From Rhizobiaceae bacterium (lineage in GTDB: Bacteria > Pseudomonadota > Alphaproteobacteria > Rhizobiales > Rhizobiaceae), in contig JAIXSF010000175.1 of assembly GCA_027484835.1 (NCBI GenBank), positions 1 to 42,185 of the forward strand: a stretch of DNA of 42,185 nucleotides, given 5' to 3'. A program made the translations under genes and the position numbers. Of this stretch, positions 8,567-17,537 are shown one piece after another. Each line of letters opens with the position of its first letter. Within the stretch, counting starts at the first letter, position 1. The notes beneath the pieces are model-generated. The model was not told where the DNA came from and did no database searches. It saw nothing but the letters and a program-made list of their open reading frames with translations.

Positions 8567-9535
8567 TCAAACATCCAGAACCAGTTTCGAACTGCAGGAC
8601 CGCGAACAGCAGGCGCAGATCATCGTGGCCTCCTCCCGTTCGTCGTCGGTCAGGAACTTGTCGCGATGGTCGGGCGTCCCCTCCAGGACGTCGGTCACGC
8701 AGGTGCCGCAGACCCCCTCCTCGCACTTGACCTCGACCTTGACACCCGCCCGGGCCAGCGCCTTGGCAATGGTGTCCGTGGGGCCAACCGTCACCGTGAT
8801 GCCGGAGCGCCGGGCCTCCACCTCGAAGCTCTGGCCCGATGGGTCGACGTCGGCGCTGAAGTACTCGCGGTGAATATTTGCAGATGCATGTCCGGCCGCC
8901 TCAGCACCGGAAATCACCCAGTCCATGAACCCTTGCGGCCCGCAGACATAAAGATGCGTATCGGCCGCCGGAACGGGCAAATCACGGGTCAGATCCAGCT
9001 TTTGCTCGACGGCCTGATCGTCAAAGTGGAAGACGACCTTATCCTTCCAGGGCGCATGTGCGATGATCTGGCAGAACGCCGTGACGGCATGGGACCGTGT
9101 ACAGTAATGCAGCACGAAATCCCGACCGAGCGCATGCAGCCGACGCGCCATGGCAAGCATCGGCGTTATCCCAATTCCCCCGCCGAACAGGACAGTCTTT
9201 TGGGCGGTTTCCGCGAGCGGAAAATGGTTCCGCGGACCGTCGACCTCGAAGATCACGCCGGGCAGAGCCAGCTTGTGAACGGCAGCAGATCCGCCGCGTG
9301 TCTTCGGGTCGAGCAACACGCCGATTTCGTAGAAGCCCGTTTCCGCCGGATCCGAACACAGTGAATACTGGCGCCACAGGTCGACTTTGCCGTCATTGAG
9401 CCGCAGGTCTAGATGCGCACCCGCTTCGAAACTCGGCAGAGGTGCACCGTCCGGACGTGCAAGCCGCAGGCGCAGGATATTGCCGGGCTCTTCTAGGCGT
9501 TCGGCGATTTTCAGGGTCAAGCCTTTCGAAGTCAT
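8567..9535 (-). CDS. iacF: Rieske oxygenase reductase (FNR plus C-terminal 2Fe-2S ferredoxin)
   Basis: 322 residues of the phthalate dioxygenase reductase/VanB class. An FMN-binding barrel (about 1-100, with RQYSLCSDP) is followed by an NAD-binding domain (about 105-225; GGGIGITPMLAMA, CGPQGFMD) and a plant-type ferredoxin domain (about 235-322). The 2Fe-2S ligands are in CEEGVCGTC and the later CACC. It passes electrons from NAD(P)H to the terminal oxygenase IacCD. It lies 8 bp after the SDR gene and before the flavin reductase. In iac nomenclature iacF is the electron-transfer component; the full reductase fusion matches that role. Confidence 0.85.
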   Translation of the reverse strand: MTSKGLTLKIAERLEEPGNILRLRLARPDGAPLPSFEAGAHLDLRLNDGKVDLWRQYSLCSDPAETGFYEIGVLLDPKTRGGSAAVHKLALPGVIFEVDGPRNHFPLAETAQKTVLFGGGIGITPMLAMARRLHALGRDFVLHYCTRSHAVTAFCQIIAHAPWKDKVVFHFDDQAVEQKLDLTRDLPVPAADTHLYVCGPQGFMDWVISGAEAAGHASANIHREYFSADVDPSGQSFEVEARRSGITVTVGPTDTIAKALARAGVKVEVKCEEGVCGTCVTDVLEGTPDHRDKFLTDDEREEATMICACCSRSCSSKLVLDV

Positions 9536-9543
9536 GTCTCACC

Positions 9544-10305
9544 TCACCGCATGTAAATGCCGCCATTGACGTCCCAACAGGCGCCATTGACGAAGTCAGC
9601 CGTCGGGCCGGCCAGAAGAGCAACGAGTTCGGCCACGAAGACGGGATCGCCGAGCCTACCGACGGGGATGTTGGCGAGCGCACCCGCCATCTTCTCCGGC
9701 GTGATCACCGAGCGGACCATGGGTGTATCCATCGGCCCCGGGGCAATCGCATTGCAGGTGACGCCGAACGGCGCGAGATCGCGGGCGAAAACCTTGGTCA
9801 GCGTCAGGATGGCGCCTTTCGAGGCGGCGTAATGCGCGCCGGTTGCCGTGCCGCCATTCTGCCCCGCAAGCGAGGCCAGATTGATGATCCGGCCGAAGCC
9901 GCGATCCTTGAAATGGCGACCGAAGATCTGACTGCCGGCGAACGTGCCGCCGGCATTCGTGGCCAGCACAGCATTGAAGTCCGCCGGATCGATGTCGAGC
10001 AGCGGCTTCACCGCCGTGCGGGCGGCATTGTTTACCAGCACCTCGACGGATCCCCAGCGCTCGACAGAGCGATCGAGGACAGACTGGAAGTCCTCGGGCT
10101 TCGACACGTCAAGCGTCGCGGTCACAGCCGTTTCGCCCGCGAGATCGAGTTCGGAGGCGAGGCTTGCCCCCGCCTCCGCGTCCACATCGGTGATCACAAC
10201 GCGGAAGCCCGCGCGGTGCAACGCCCGGGCGATCTCGGCACCGAGGCCGCGGGCAGCTCCCGTGACGACCGCCGTCTGGATCTTTTCTGGAAGAGGTGCC
10301 GCCAT
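9544..10305 (-). CDS. iacE: Short-chain dehydrogenase/reductase of the iac pathway
   Basis: 253 residues, classical SDR. The cofactor motif is TGAARGLG near the N-terminus, NNAA follows at about residue 90, and the catalytic YxxxK is in HYAASKG with the matching Ser in NLASLAG. The C-terminal GACWDVNGG is usual in FabG-like SDRs. In the indoleacetate pathway IacE acts on an early oxygenated indole intermediate. The start ATG (10303-10305) shares one base with the stop of iacD (TGATG), showing translational coupling. A long upstream in-frame extension is merely the antisense of iacD and was excluded. Confidence 0.85.
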   Translation of the reverse strand: MAAPLPEKIQTAVVTGAARGLGAEIARALHRAGFRVVITDVDAEAGASLASELDLAGETAVTATLDVSKPEDFQSVLDRSVERWGSVEVLVNNAARTAVKPLLDIDPADFNAVLATNAGGTFAGSQIFGRHFKDRGFGRIINLASLAGQNGGTATGAHYAASKGAILTLTKVFARDLAPFGVTCNAIAPGPMDTPMVRSVITPEKMAGALANIPVGRLGDPVFVAELVALLAGPTADFVNGACWDVNGGIYMR

Positions 10306-10799
10306 CAGAACAAATAGCTGAACGAGTTCAGCATCCCATCCGAGTTGAGAAGGCGCACCACCTTGTTGCGGATCTTGAAGCCTTCGCCAGATGCGACCAG
10401 AACATGGCGAACATTGGCGGCCCAGATACGCTGGCGGCCGAACTTGTCTTCGACCACCTGCTCGGCGCTCGAAACCGTCACGGTATCGCCCTCGACCGCG
10501 TCGATGACGAAACGCGACACGGTACGGACGGTGCGTGCCGGCGGTGCCGAGGAAATCGAGAAGCCTTGCTGGAAGCGCTGGATGCGGTCGCGCCGCATCC
10601 GGTCGTTGTCGTGGCAAAGGTTCAACTGGTTGTCGAAATCCTCGCCCTCTCCGATCGGCAGCGTGTAGAAGCCCTCCGGAATCCAAAGCGCGAGCCAGGC
10701 GTCGTAGTCCTTGCCATCCAGCAGGGCCGCCTCGGCCCAGAGAAAGGCGCTGACCTTTTGCAACAGCGCCAGGTCCGTGGTTTTGACCATCATGTTCAT
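10305..10799 (-). CDS. iacD: Aromatic-ring-hydroxylating dioxygenase, small (beta) subunit
   Basis: 164 residues with the NTF2-like fold typical of ring-hydroxylating dioxygenase beta subunits. Conserved stretches are FLWAEAALLDGKDYDAWLAL, the DNDRMRRDRIQRF segment and VRHVLVASGEGFKIRNKVV. It has no cofactor and stabilises the alpha subunit in the (alpha-beta)3 complex. The ATG at 10799 overlaps the stop of iacC as ATGA; an upstream ATG (10820) inside iacC is less likely. It is tightly coupled to iacC before it and iacE after it. Confidence 0.87.
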   Translation of the reverse strand: MNMMVKTTDLALLQKVSAFLWAEAALLDGKDYDAWLALWIPEGFYTLPIGEGEDFDNQLNLCHDNDRMRRDRIQRFQQGFSISSAPPARTVRTVSRFVIDAVEGDTVTVSSAEQVVEDKFGRQRIWAANVRHVLVASGEGFKIRNKVVRLLNSDGMLNSFSYLF

Positions 10800-12070
10800 A
10801 CCGACATCATCCTCTTCCACATGTGATAGGCGGCACGCATGCCGGTCTCGGCACTGATATGGCCGCGCGGACCGAGGTCGCCGGGTTGCTCGTCGACAAG
10901 GCCGCGGTTGACGAGGATGGGCAGGTCCTCGCCACCCTTCGTACCGCGCTGGACCCGCTCCCAGACTTCCGCATCGTCAGGCGATCCGAAGCCCATGGGA
11001 CCCTGGAAGTGCTCATGCAGACGGAGCCTGACACGATTGGCCGCCGCAGGACCGCCATCCATGCCAAGTGCGATATGGCGGATGTCGGTACGCTCGACGT
11101 TGACGGGGGTGAGCACGCGGAAGAAGGCGAGCGAGAGAGAGACGTTGGGGAAGAGATTGAGATTGAAGCCTGCACCACCGACGGCGCGTACGATCTTCAG
11201 CACCTGGTCCTCCGGATACCCGTATTCGCGCAGTTCATGCACAAGCGGCATGAACCGTTCCTCGATCGGATCATCGAGGTGCTCGTCGAGATCGATGCGC
11301 TCGGGGATCATCACCATCACGGAATGGCCATTGCCGAGATCTTCGACATAGCCCTTGCCCGTATCGAGGAACTTGAAGGCTTCTTCCGCGTCGCCGTCCA
11401 GCGACTGCATGAAGCTCTTGTGCACGACCGGGAAGTGATACGCATCGGTCGTGTTTTCGAGCTGGATCTTCCAGTTCATAGGCACAGTGAACTGATGCTC
11501 GCCAAGCACCTTGACCGGGAAACCACCGCCCTGCTTCATGAACAGGTCGATGTAGCGACACACGCCCGGACCGAGGAAGTCGACCAGCGGCTCGATCTCG
11601 TCATTGAAGGTGGCAAAGATCATGCCGGCATAGCTTTCGGTGCGCAGCGTCTTCAGGCCATGCGCACCCTTGTCGAAATCTTCGCCGTACTGTTCGGGAT
11701 AAGGCAGACCGCGAAGCGACCCGTCCAGGCCGTAGCCCCAGCCGTGATAGGGGCACTGGAAGGACGAGGTCTTGCCCTTCTTGACCTCGCAGACGGTCGC
11801 CGCACGGTGCCGGCATCGATTGACGAGGACATTCACCTCGCCCTTGCGGTCACGCACCACTATGACGGGCTCAAGCCCGACATTCGAGAGCTTGAACGAC
11901 CCCTTGTCGGCAAGTTCGCTGTCATGCGCGACCCAGACCCAGGTGCGCTTGAAGATGCGCTCCATCTCCTCCTTGAAGAGGTCGGTGTCTTCATACATTG
12001 CGGTCGCGACCTTCGCTTCGGTTGAATAAAGCGCGTCGAGATCGCTGAATTTTTCTGCTGCATCCAACAT
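10796..12070 (-). CDS. iacC: Rieske non-haem iron dioxygenase, large (alpha) subunit
   Basis: 424 residues. The Rieske 2Fe-2S site is complete: C86-x-H88 (NRCRHRA) and C106-x2-H109 (CPYHGWGY). The catalytic iron site shows D209, H212 and H217 (NTTDAYHFPVVH), the D-x2-H-x4-H pattern that includes the bridging Asp. It is closest in feel to benzoate/anthranilate-type alpha subunits. In the iac pathway IacC with IacD converts an oxygenated indoleacetate intermediate towards the monocyclic aromatic product. The start at 12070 (MLDAAEKFSD) lies 18 bp after iacB. Family assignment is very secure; substrate assignment rests on the full cluster context. Confidence 0.92.
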   Translation of the reverse strand: MLDAAEKFSDLDALYSTEAKVATAMYEDTDLFKEEMERIFKRTWVWVAHDSELADKGSFKLSNVGLEPVIVVRDRKGEVNVLVNRCRHRAATVCEVKKGKTSSFQCPYHGWGYGLDGSLRGLPYPEQYGEDFDKGAHGLKTLRTESYAGMIFATFNDEIEPLVDFLGPGVCRYIDLFMKQGGGFPVKVLGEHQFTVPMNWKIQLENTTDAYHFPVVHKSFMQSLDGDAEEAFKFLDTGKGYVEDLGNGHSVMVMIPERIDLDEHLDDPIEERFMPLVHELREYGYPEDQVLKIVRAVGGAGFNLNLFPNVSLSLAFFRVLTPVNVERTDIRHIALGMDGGPAAANRVRLRLHEHFQGPMGFGSPDDAEVWERVQRGTKGGEDLPILVNRGLVDEQPGDLGPRGHISAETGMRAAYHMWKRMMSV

Positions 12071-12088
12071 GACAGCTCCTGTCCGTTC

Positions 12089-12451
12089 TCAGAGTTCGGG
12101 GATGGTGAGCGCGCGACCCATACGGGCTTCGACACGCATGTATTTCCAGAGCCGATGATCCTCGTCATCGACCACGATCGTGCGCAGCAGGTTGCAGGCT
12201 GCGATCACCGACTGGCGGTCGGGAAAGTCGCAGAGCATGTACCAGGTCCAGGGAAAGGCGGGCGATGTGCCGACCTGGGTCTGGTCGTCATCGAGCGTGC
12301 CGAGCACGGTCACGCCGTCGAGTTTGGCAACGCCGGACATGAAGGCCTGTGTCGCCTTCCAGACGCCACCGATCTGGCCGAAGGGCAGATCGAAGAAGGC
12401 AGGCTGCACTGCCAGGCAGAGAAGGGTTCGGATGGGTGTCGGTTCAGACAT
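12089..12451 (-). CDS. iacB: IacB, small conserved protein of the auxin-catabolic cluster
   Basis: 120 residues resembling the short HapK-type (REDY-like) alpha+beta proteins found in every described iac cluster directly after iacA. Visible features are an N-terminal beta strand (TLLCLAVQPAFF), a central GTLDDDQTQVGTS and PFPDRQSV-like helix start, and no recognised cofactor motif. Its biochemical role is unsettled; a ferredoxin-like barrel acting on an unstable intermediate is plausible. The start at 12451 has AGGA 8 nt upstream; an ATG at 12481 would overlap iacA. It lies 26 bp after iacA and 18 bp before iacC. Confidence 0.75.
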   Translation of the reverse strand: MSEPTPIRTLLCLAVQPAFFDLPFGQIGGVWKATQAFMSGVAKLDGVTVLGTLDDDQTQVGTSPAFPWTWYMLCDFPDRQSVIAACNLLRTIVVDDEDHRLWKYMRVEARMGRALTIPEL

Positions 12452-12477
12452 CGGATGTTCCTTTGCAAGTCTCAGGT

Positions 12478-13617
12478 TCACGGATAGCCGGGCGGCGTCT
12501 GCTGTTCGAAGAGCGCGGCACCGGCCGCCTGCCAGCTGCCGGCATTGATGAAGGCATGCTGGGCAACACAGGCCGCATCGACCATGGCGCGGCCGAGCGG
12601 ATGGCCTGACGTCATGGCGTCCGAACCACCAAGCACGAAGGCGAGGCGAGCGGCTTCGGCGCCGTCCTGGGCGGCCTTCGAGGCGGCGTGGCGCAGACGG
12701 ATGTGGGTTTGCCGGTCGATCTCGCCCTGCGTCTCCATCTGCCGCCAGCCAGTTTCGATGGCATCGTAAAAGGCGGATCGCGCACCGGCGAGCAGGCCCT
12801 CGGCACGGGCAAAATCGATCTGCACATAAGCGCGTGCTGCAGGGCTTGGCGCACCGGTGATCGAGGTTCGGCCAAGCGCATCGCTCCGGACCCAGTCGAG
12901 GGCCGAGCGTGCCGCTCCGAGCGCCACCACGGCCAGAACCTGTGCGGCAAGGGCCATGGCCGGATACCGGAAGATGATGTCATCCATCTGTGGCTTGCCA
13001 CCACGGATAAATGTCCAGTCCTCGGGCACGATCACGCGGTCCGCCACGATGTCATGGCTTCCGGTGGCTCTGAGGCCAATCGTGTTCCAGGTTTCGTCGA
13101 CCGTGACCTTGTCGCGCGGCATGATGGCCGTACGCGGCAGCGGGCTCGCCTCGCCTTCGATCTTGATCCCGGCGCCGACGATGGAAGCTCCCATCACGCC
13201 GGAACCCCACGGCCAGCGACCGCTGACCTCGAAGCCGTCGCCGACGCGTCTGGCCGCTTGCGGCGGAAACATCGCCCCGGCAAACACCGTGTTGGGATCC
13301 GTGCCGTAGATCTTTGCATAGGTCTCAGGCGGCAGGGATGCGAGATAGGTGGCGGAGACACCGAAGCTCGCGACCCAGCCGGCAGATGCATCGGCCGACG
13401 CGATCTCTTCGACCAGCCGACAGAAAGCCTGAGGTGTCAGTCCGTCACCGCCGAAACGCTCCGGCACGAAGGCGCGATAAACGCCTACGTCCTGGAACCT
13501 GCGTACGATATCAACCGGGATGTGGCGGAGCTCCTGGAACTCCTGCCGCCTGACCTTGATCTCGGCCTTCAGGGCCTCCAGCGCGTTGGCTGGCGCTATG
13601 GTGCTATGGGAATTCAT
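12478..13617 (-). CDS. iacA: Indole-3-acetate monooxygenase, acyl-CoA-dehydrogenase fold
   Basis: 379 residues of the group-D flavin monooxygenase type (HpaB/HsaA/DszC-like), which look like acyl-CoA dehydrogenases but lack a CoA role. Visible are the N-terminal helical domain (FVPERFGGDGLTPQAF, SADASAGWVASFG), the flavin-proximal SGRWPWGSGV segment, and NTIGLRATGSHDI at the domain junction. It needs reduced flavin, presumably from IacG. In the described pathway IacA starts indole-3-acetate breakdown by oxygenating the indole ring. The ATG (13617) overlaps the iacH stop (ATGA) and follows GAGGGGAGA, so coupling to the amidase is clear. A longer frame to 13680 runs inside iacH and was not used. 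Confidence 0.87.
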   Translation of the reverse strand: MNSHSTIAPANALEALKAEIKVRRQEFQELRHIPVDIVRRFQDVGVYRAFVPERFGGDGLTPQAFCRLVEEIASADASAGWVASFGVSATYLASLPPETYAKIYGTDPNTVFAGAMFPPQAARRVGDGFEVSGRWPWGSGVMGASIVGAGIKIEGEASPLPRTAIMPRDKVTVDETWNTIGLRATGSHDIVADRVIVPEDWTFIRGGKPQMDDIIFRYPAMALAAQVLAVVALGAARSALDWVRSDALGRTSITGAPSPAARAYVQIDFARAEGLLAGARSAFYDAIETGWRQMETQGEIDRQTHIRLRHAASKAAQDGAEAARLAFVLGGSDAMTSGHPLGRAMVDAACVAQHAFINAGSWQAAGAALFEQQTPPGYP

Positions 13618-14795
13618 GCTTCTCCCCTCAGGTTTGAGAAAATCGGGTGGTGATCGCAAAGCCAGCGGGCGACGGCACAAAGCCGTGCGTCCGAACCCTT
13701 GCGGGCAATGAGCTGGATGCCGGACGGCAGATCGGTCGACGTTACGGCCGGCAAAACGATGGCCGGGTGACCGGACAGATTGAACGGACGGAGATAGCGG
13801 GTCAGCGGCAGGACCTTCGCAGGATCGAATGCTTCCGACAGAAGTGGCGGCGCCTGCGGCAAAGCCGGCGTGACGATGACGTCGAACTCCGAAAGACAGT
13901 CGTCGACGGACTGCGTGAACGTTCCTCTGATGTCCTCGGCCGCCGCGAGAACCGCGTCGCTGATCGCACGCGCGCCTTCCAAACGAAGACGGATGTCCAT
14001 TCCGAATGGCGCACCGGCCTCGAGATGCGTCAGGTTCGCATCGAGCGTTTCACGGGCGATGATCGCCATGCCGGCGCGAAAGGCATCATCCAGGTCCGGC
14101 AGATGGACCGCCCGCGTCACCATCCCGGCCAGCGACAGGGCCAAATGGGCTTCGATCATCTCGGGATCATCGGTCTCATCCGTCGCGAGCCAGCCGAGAC
14201 GCGGAGCGCTCCTCAGCGTTTCGGTCCGATAGTCAGGGGCGATCATCTCCATGGCGCGGTCGATCATGTCGATTGTTCGTGCCAGGGGGCCGATGCAGTC
14301 GAGAGAACTGGCAGTCGGCAGTGCCCCACGACGATCGACCCGACCGAATGTGGGCTTGAACCCGATCACGCCACAGCAGACGGCCGGCTGACGTACGGAG
14401 CCGCCGGTATCCGTACCGATGGCGAAATCGACAGAGCCTGCGGCCACGGCAACAGCCGAACCCGACGACGACCCGCCGGGAATACGATTGGGCCAGCGCG
14501 GATTGACCGGCGTGCCTTCGAAGGCGTTCACGCCGGTCATGCCATAGGCAATTTCATGCAGGCGCGTTTTGCCGACAATGCGACATCCCGCGTCGAGCAG
14601 CCGATCGACAACGGCGGAATTGGTCAGGGCCGGAGCAGCATCTGCATAGGCGGCAGATCCGCAGCGGGTGGTATGGCCCGCCACATCCAGACAGTCCTTG
14701 ATCGCGACGGTCAGACCGCCATCGGCGCCCAGTGCCAGCATGCTGGCAAAAGCCGTTTCGGCCGCACTCCCGTTCTGTCCATCCCGATTGATCAT
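13614..14795 (-). CDS. iacH: Amidase-signature hydrolase of the iac pathway
   Basis: 393 residues, amidase-signature family. The Ser-cisSer-Lys triad is present: Lys in VAIKDCLDVAG, the Gly/Ser-rich stretch PGGSSSGSAVAVAAGSVD with the cis-Ser, and the nucleophile Ser in GTDTGGSVRQPA. IacH is proposed to hydrolyse the lactam/amide that results from indole-ring oxidation. It is the first gene of the eight-gene operon here. I chose ATG 14795, with GGGAA 7 nt upstream; GTG 14801 is in frame but too close to that site. An operator-like element sits immediately upstream at 14810-14824. Confidence 0.86.
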   Translation of the reverse strand: MINRDGQNGSAAETAFASMLALGADGGLTVAIKDCLDVAGHTTRCGSAAYADAAPALTNSAVVDRLLDAGCRIVGKTRLHEIAYGMTGVNAFEGTPVNPRWPNRIPGGSSSGSAVAVAAGSVDFAIGTDTGGSVRQPAVCCGVIGFKPTFGRVDRRGALPTASSLDCIGPLARTIDMIDRAMEMIAPDYRTETLRSAPRLGWLATDETDDPEMIEAHLALSLAGMVTRAVHLPDLDDAFRAGMAIIARETLDANLTHLEAGAPFGMDIRLRLEGARAISDAVLAAAEDIRGTFTQSVDDCLSEFDVIVTPALPQAPPLLSEAFDPAKVLPLTRYLRPFNLSGHPAIVLPAVTSTDLPSGIQLIARKGSDARLCAVARWLCDHHPIFSNLRGEA

Positions 14796-14809
14796 TGTCA
14801 CGTTCCCTT

Positions 14810-14845
14810 TTACGTGAAAATTACTACAAATGATCGTCCTGTCAA
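14810..14845 (-). promoter_or_regulatory. Promoter and overlapping operator of the iacHABCDEFG operon
   Basis: On the minus strand TTGACA (14845-14840), 16 nt, then TAATTT (14823-14818) form a good sigma-70-type promoter. TTACGTGAAAATTAC (plus strand, 14810-14824) overlaps the -10 box and is nearly identical to elements at 15100 and 19981. A repressor bound here would block polymerase, which fits MarR-type control by IacR. The adjacent 14846-15099 is AT-rich divergent promoter DNA without a supportable gene. Confidence 0.6.
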
Positions 14846-15099
14846 TCCGATATTCAATCGGTTTCGAGTTTTTATTGTTTTAGATCAATTACTTGAGACG
14901 AGCGCAAAGCTTCGCCCCCGGCATGACGCCGGCCCACTCTTTCGATTTGGGTGCCTGGACAGCGCCTCCTCAGCGCGCCAGGACTTCTTTTTACCACGAA
15001 GAGAACGCGATCAGTGTTGCAGCGGCTGCAATACTGTTTTTAGGCGGAGCTTCCGCAATGAAATCAGAGACTTAAAAGCCACCTGCCTTAAATTAATTA

Positions 15100-15145
15100 T
15101 TACGTGAATATTACCGCTTGACGCAAGCATCGCCCCCGATACCAT
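15100..15145 (+). promoter_or_regulatory. Operator and promoter of iacI
   Basis: TTACGTGAATATTAC (15100-15114) is followed directly by TTGACG (15118-15123), a 16-nt spacer and TACCAT (15140-15145). The operator differs by one base from the copy in the iacH promoter. Here it lies just upstream of the -35 box, so occlusion is possible but the geometry differs from iacH. The predicted transcript starts near 15152, leaving a leader of about 85 nt before ATG 15238. Confidence 0.5.
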
Positions 15146-15237
15146 TCCAAGCGTGCGGGAGAGGAAACCAAAGGCTTCGCCATCCTGATCGCACGTGCCT
15201 TCCCGCAGAAGGCCTATCGCTTGCGAAGGGGACATCC

Positions 15238-15804
15238 ATGACTGCCGATACCGATCTCACAGCCCTGCTGCGCCGCGTCGAGGTGCTCGAGGCGGAAGCT
15301 GACATCCGCCGCATCCAGGCGCGCTACATGTTTCTCTGCGATACGCCCAATCCGGAATTCGGCGTGGCCGACGACATGGAGCGCATCGACCGGATCATGC
15401 AGCTCTATACCGAAGATGCCGTCTGGGAAGGTGTCGGCGAATACTACGACAACCAGTTCGGGCGTGCCGTGGGCGCAGCCGCGATCCGAAAGCATTTCGA
15501 AGGCTTCTGGGGCGGCAAGACGGACCCGGCGCTGATCCTCAACTGCCACTACCTGACGTCCGAACAGATCCACGTGCATGAAGGCGGGACGACTGCCGAT
15601 GGCCAGTGGGTTCACATGCAGCCCTGGCTCTTTTCCGACGGCAAGGCACTTCTGCGCTCCTCGCGGCTGAACAACACCTTCCGCAAGGAGCCGGATGGCA
15701 CCTGGAAGATCACACGCACACGGACCGAAAACGTCTTCGTCGCACCGCTGTCGGCCACCTGGGCATCGGACTATCCGTCGAAGTCCGTGCTGATGAAACC
15801 GTAA
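15238..15804 (+). CDS. iacI: SnoaL/NTF2-like protein of the iac cluster
   Basis: 188 residues of the SnoaL-like (NTF2 fold) family, related in fold to dioxygenase beta subunits. The N-terminal helix (LTALLRRVEVLEAEADIRRIQARY) and the IDRIMQLYTEDAVWEGVG segment are typical, and DGTWKITRTRTENVF closes the barrel. IacI is a conserved member of iac clusters whose exact step is not firmly established. ATG 15238 follows AAGGGGA at 6-nt spacing; a long upstream frame to 15118 would read through the promoter. The gene diverges from iacH and both have the same operator element, so co-regulation is expected. It ends in a strong bidirectional terminator. Confidence 0.78.
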   Translation: MTADTDLTALLRRVEVLEAEADIRRIQARYMFLCDTPNPEFGVADDMERIDRIMQLYTEDAVWEGVGEYYDNQFGRAVGAAAIRKHFEGFWGGKTDPALILNCHYLTSEQIHVHEGGTTADGQWVHMQPWLFSDGKALLRSSRLNNTFRKEPDGTWKITRTRTENVFVAPLSATWASDYPSKSVLMKP

Positions 15805-15851
15805 GGCTTCGCCGACATTACACGCGGCCTCCTACAAGCCGACAGACATGA

Positions 15852-15883
15852 AAAACGCTCCCGGCACAAACCGGGAGCGTTTT
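15852..15883. terminator. Strong bidirectional rho-independent terminator
   Basis: AAAACGCTCCCGG (15852-15864) pairs perfectly with CCGGGAGCGTTTT (15871-15883) around CACAAA; the A and T runs give U-tracts in both directions. It separates the convergent iacI and aldehyde dehydrogenase genes. Confidence 0.85.
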
Positions 15884-15960
15884 CATTCGATGGAGAAAAG
15901 GCTGATAGGGAGGCCAAAGCGGACGCTCCCGGTTGCCCGGAAGCGCCCGCATCGTTCATC

Positions 15961-17469
15961 TTAGCGATAGGCAACGCAGACCGACTTGGTCTCGAGATAG
16001 TTGTCGAGCGCGCCGCGTCCGTGTTCACGGCCAATGCCCGATTGCTTCATCCCGCCGAAGGGCATGTTCTGATCCGGGATGTTGTGGCTGTTGACCCAGA
16101 CGGTGCCGGCTTCGAGCTTCGGCACATAGCGCATCATCTTGTTGATATCCGTCGTCCAGATCGAGGCCCCCAGGCCATAGCGCGTGTCATTGGCCATCGC
16201 GATCGCCGCATCCGCATCGTCGAACGGCGTCATGGTGATGACAGGTCCGAACACCTCGTCCTGCATCAGGGCCATGTCCTGCCGCACATCGGTAAAGAGT
16301 TCCGGCGCGACAAAGAAGCCCTGGGACGGAGCCGTGGCACCGATGACCGGCTTCGCGCCATCTTCAATGCCACGTGCAATGCAGGCCTTCACATGCGCCT
16401 GGTGGCGGGCGGAAACGACGGGATTGATCTGGTTGCGCGGGTCGAGACCCGAACCGATGGCGAGACTGCGGGTGACATTGGCGATCACCTCGAGCGCCTT
16501 CTCGTAGATACCCTTCTGGGCATAGATGCGCACGCCAGCACAGCAGGTCTGCCCGGTATTGAAGAAGCTACCGATGCCGGCAGCGAGACCGAGCAGGTCG
16601 AGATCCATGTCGTCGAACATGATCATCGGCGCCTTGCCGCCGAGCTCCAGCGTCACGCGCTTCATGTCCTTCATCGCCTGCACGCCGATCAGCTTGCCGG
16701 TTTCCGTCGAGCCGGTGAAAGTGATCTTGGCGACCTGCGGATGCGCAACGAGCGGCGCTCCGGTCTCCTCGCCGAAACCGGTCACGACATTGACGACGCC
16801 CTCGGGAACGCCGGCTTCCAGGCAGATTTCAGCCAGACGGATGGAGGTGAGCGGCGTTTCCTCCGCCGGCTTCAAGACCACCGTGCAACCGGCTGCAAGC
16901 GCCGGCGCGATCTTCCACACGGCCATATTGAGCGGGAAATTCCAGGGCGTGATCGCGGCAACGACCCCGACGGCTTCCTTGCGGGTATAGGCCTGGTAAC
17001 GCATGCCGGGCGGGATCGGGATGGAGACATCCAGCGTCGATCCCTCGATCTTGGTCGCCCAGCCCGCCATATAGCGGAAATACTCGGCAGAGGACTGAAC
17101 CTCGATGAGGCGCGAGAGCATGATCGACTTGCCCTGGTTCAGCGTCTCGAGCTGGGCAAGCTCTTCGCCATGGGCTTCGATCAGGTCGGCAATTTTCAGG
17201 AGAATGCCTTGGCGCTGAGCCGGCAGCATCTGCGACCAGGGGCCCTCGAACGCACGGCGCGCCGCCTTCACGGCCAGATCGACATCCTCGGCCCCACAGG
17301 CTGGCACCTCGGCCAGCACCGAACCATCGGCCGGGTTGAAGACGGAATAGGTCCTGCCAGACAGCGCCGCATGCGGCTTGCCGTCGATCAGACACTTCGG
17401 TGCGGACAGAAAGGCGGTGACTTGCGCTGAGATGCTGGTCACGGCACTGTCAGGTTGGGCGATTTTCAT
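15961..17469 (-). CDS. NAD(P)+-dependent aldehyde dehydrogenase
   Basis: 502 residues, full-length classical ALDH. The key residues are visible: N177 (TPWNFP), K200 (LKPAEETP), the general base E275 (LELGGKAP) and the catalytic thiol C309 (GQTCC). Sequence style is that of phenylacetaldehyde/betaine-aldehyde dehydrogenases. The GGAGGG site upstream supports ATG 17469. It is the last gene of the Dabb-maleylacetate reductase-dioxygenase operon, 68 bp after the dioxygenase. Neither the hydroxyquinol route nor iac needs an aldehyde dehydrogenase, so an upstream step such as indole-3-acetaldehyde (or another arylacetaldehyde) to the acid is a reasonable inference. Confidence 0.88.
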   Translation of the reverse strand: MKIAQPDSAVTSISAQVTAFLSAPKCLIDGKPHAALSGRTYSVFNPADGSVLAEVPACGAEDVDLAVKAARRAFEGPWSQMLPAQRQGILLKIADLIEAHGEELAQLETLNQGKSIMLSRLIEVQSSAEYFRYMAGWATKIEGSTLDVSIPIPPGMRYQAYTRKEAVGVVAAITPWNFPLNMAVWKIAPALAAGCTVVLKPAEETPLTSIRLAEICLEAGVPEGVVNVVTGFGEETGAPLVAHPQVAKITFTGSTETGKLIGVQAMKDMKRVTLELGGKAPMIMFDDMDLDLLGLAAGIGSFFNTGQTCCAGVRIYAQKGIYEKALEVIANVTRSLAIGSGLDPRNQINPVVSARHQAHVKACIARGIEDGAKPVIGATAPSQGFFVAPELFTDVRQDMALMQDEVFGPVITMTPFDDADAAIAMANDTRYGLGASIWTTDINKMMRYVPKLEAGTVWVNSHNIPDQNMPFGGMKQSGIGREHGRGALDNYLETKSVCVAYR

Positions 17470-17537
17470 GATGTTTCCCTCCGGTTTGGTTTTGTTCGTT
17501 CCACAGCCGCGTTCCCGGCGCAGCTGTCCGTCCAGGC

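Noticed and set aside
13647-15107. Plus-strand frame of 486 codons opposite iacH
   Set aside because: Antisense to a gene with intact amidase triad; the frame also runs through the divergent promoter region and its product has no recognisable domain.
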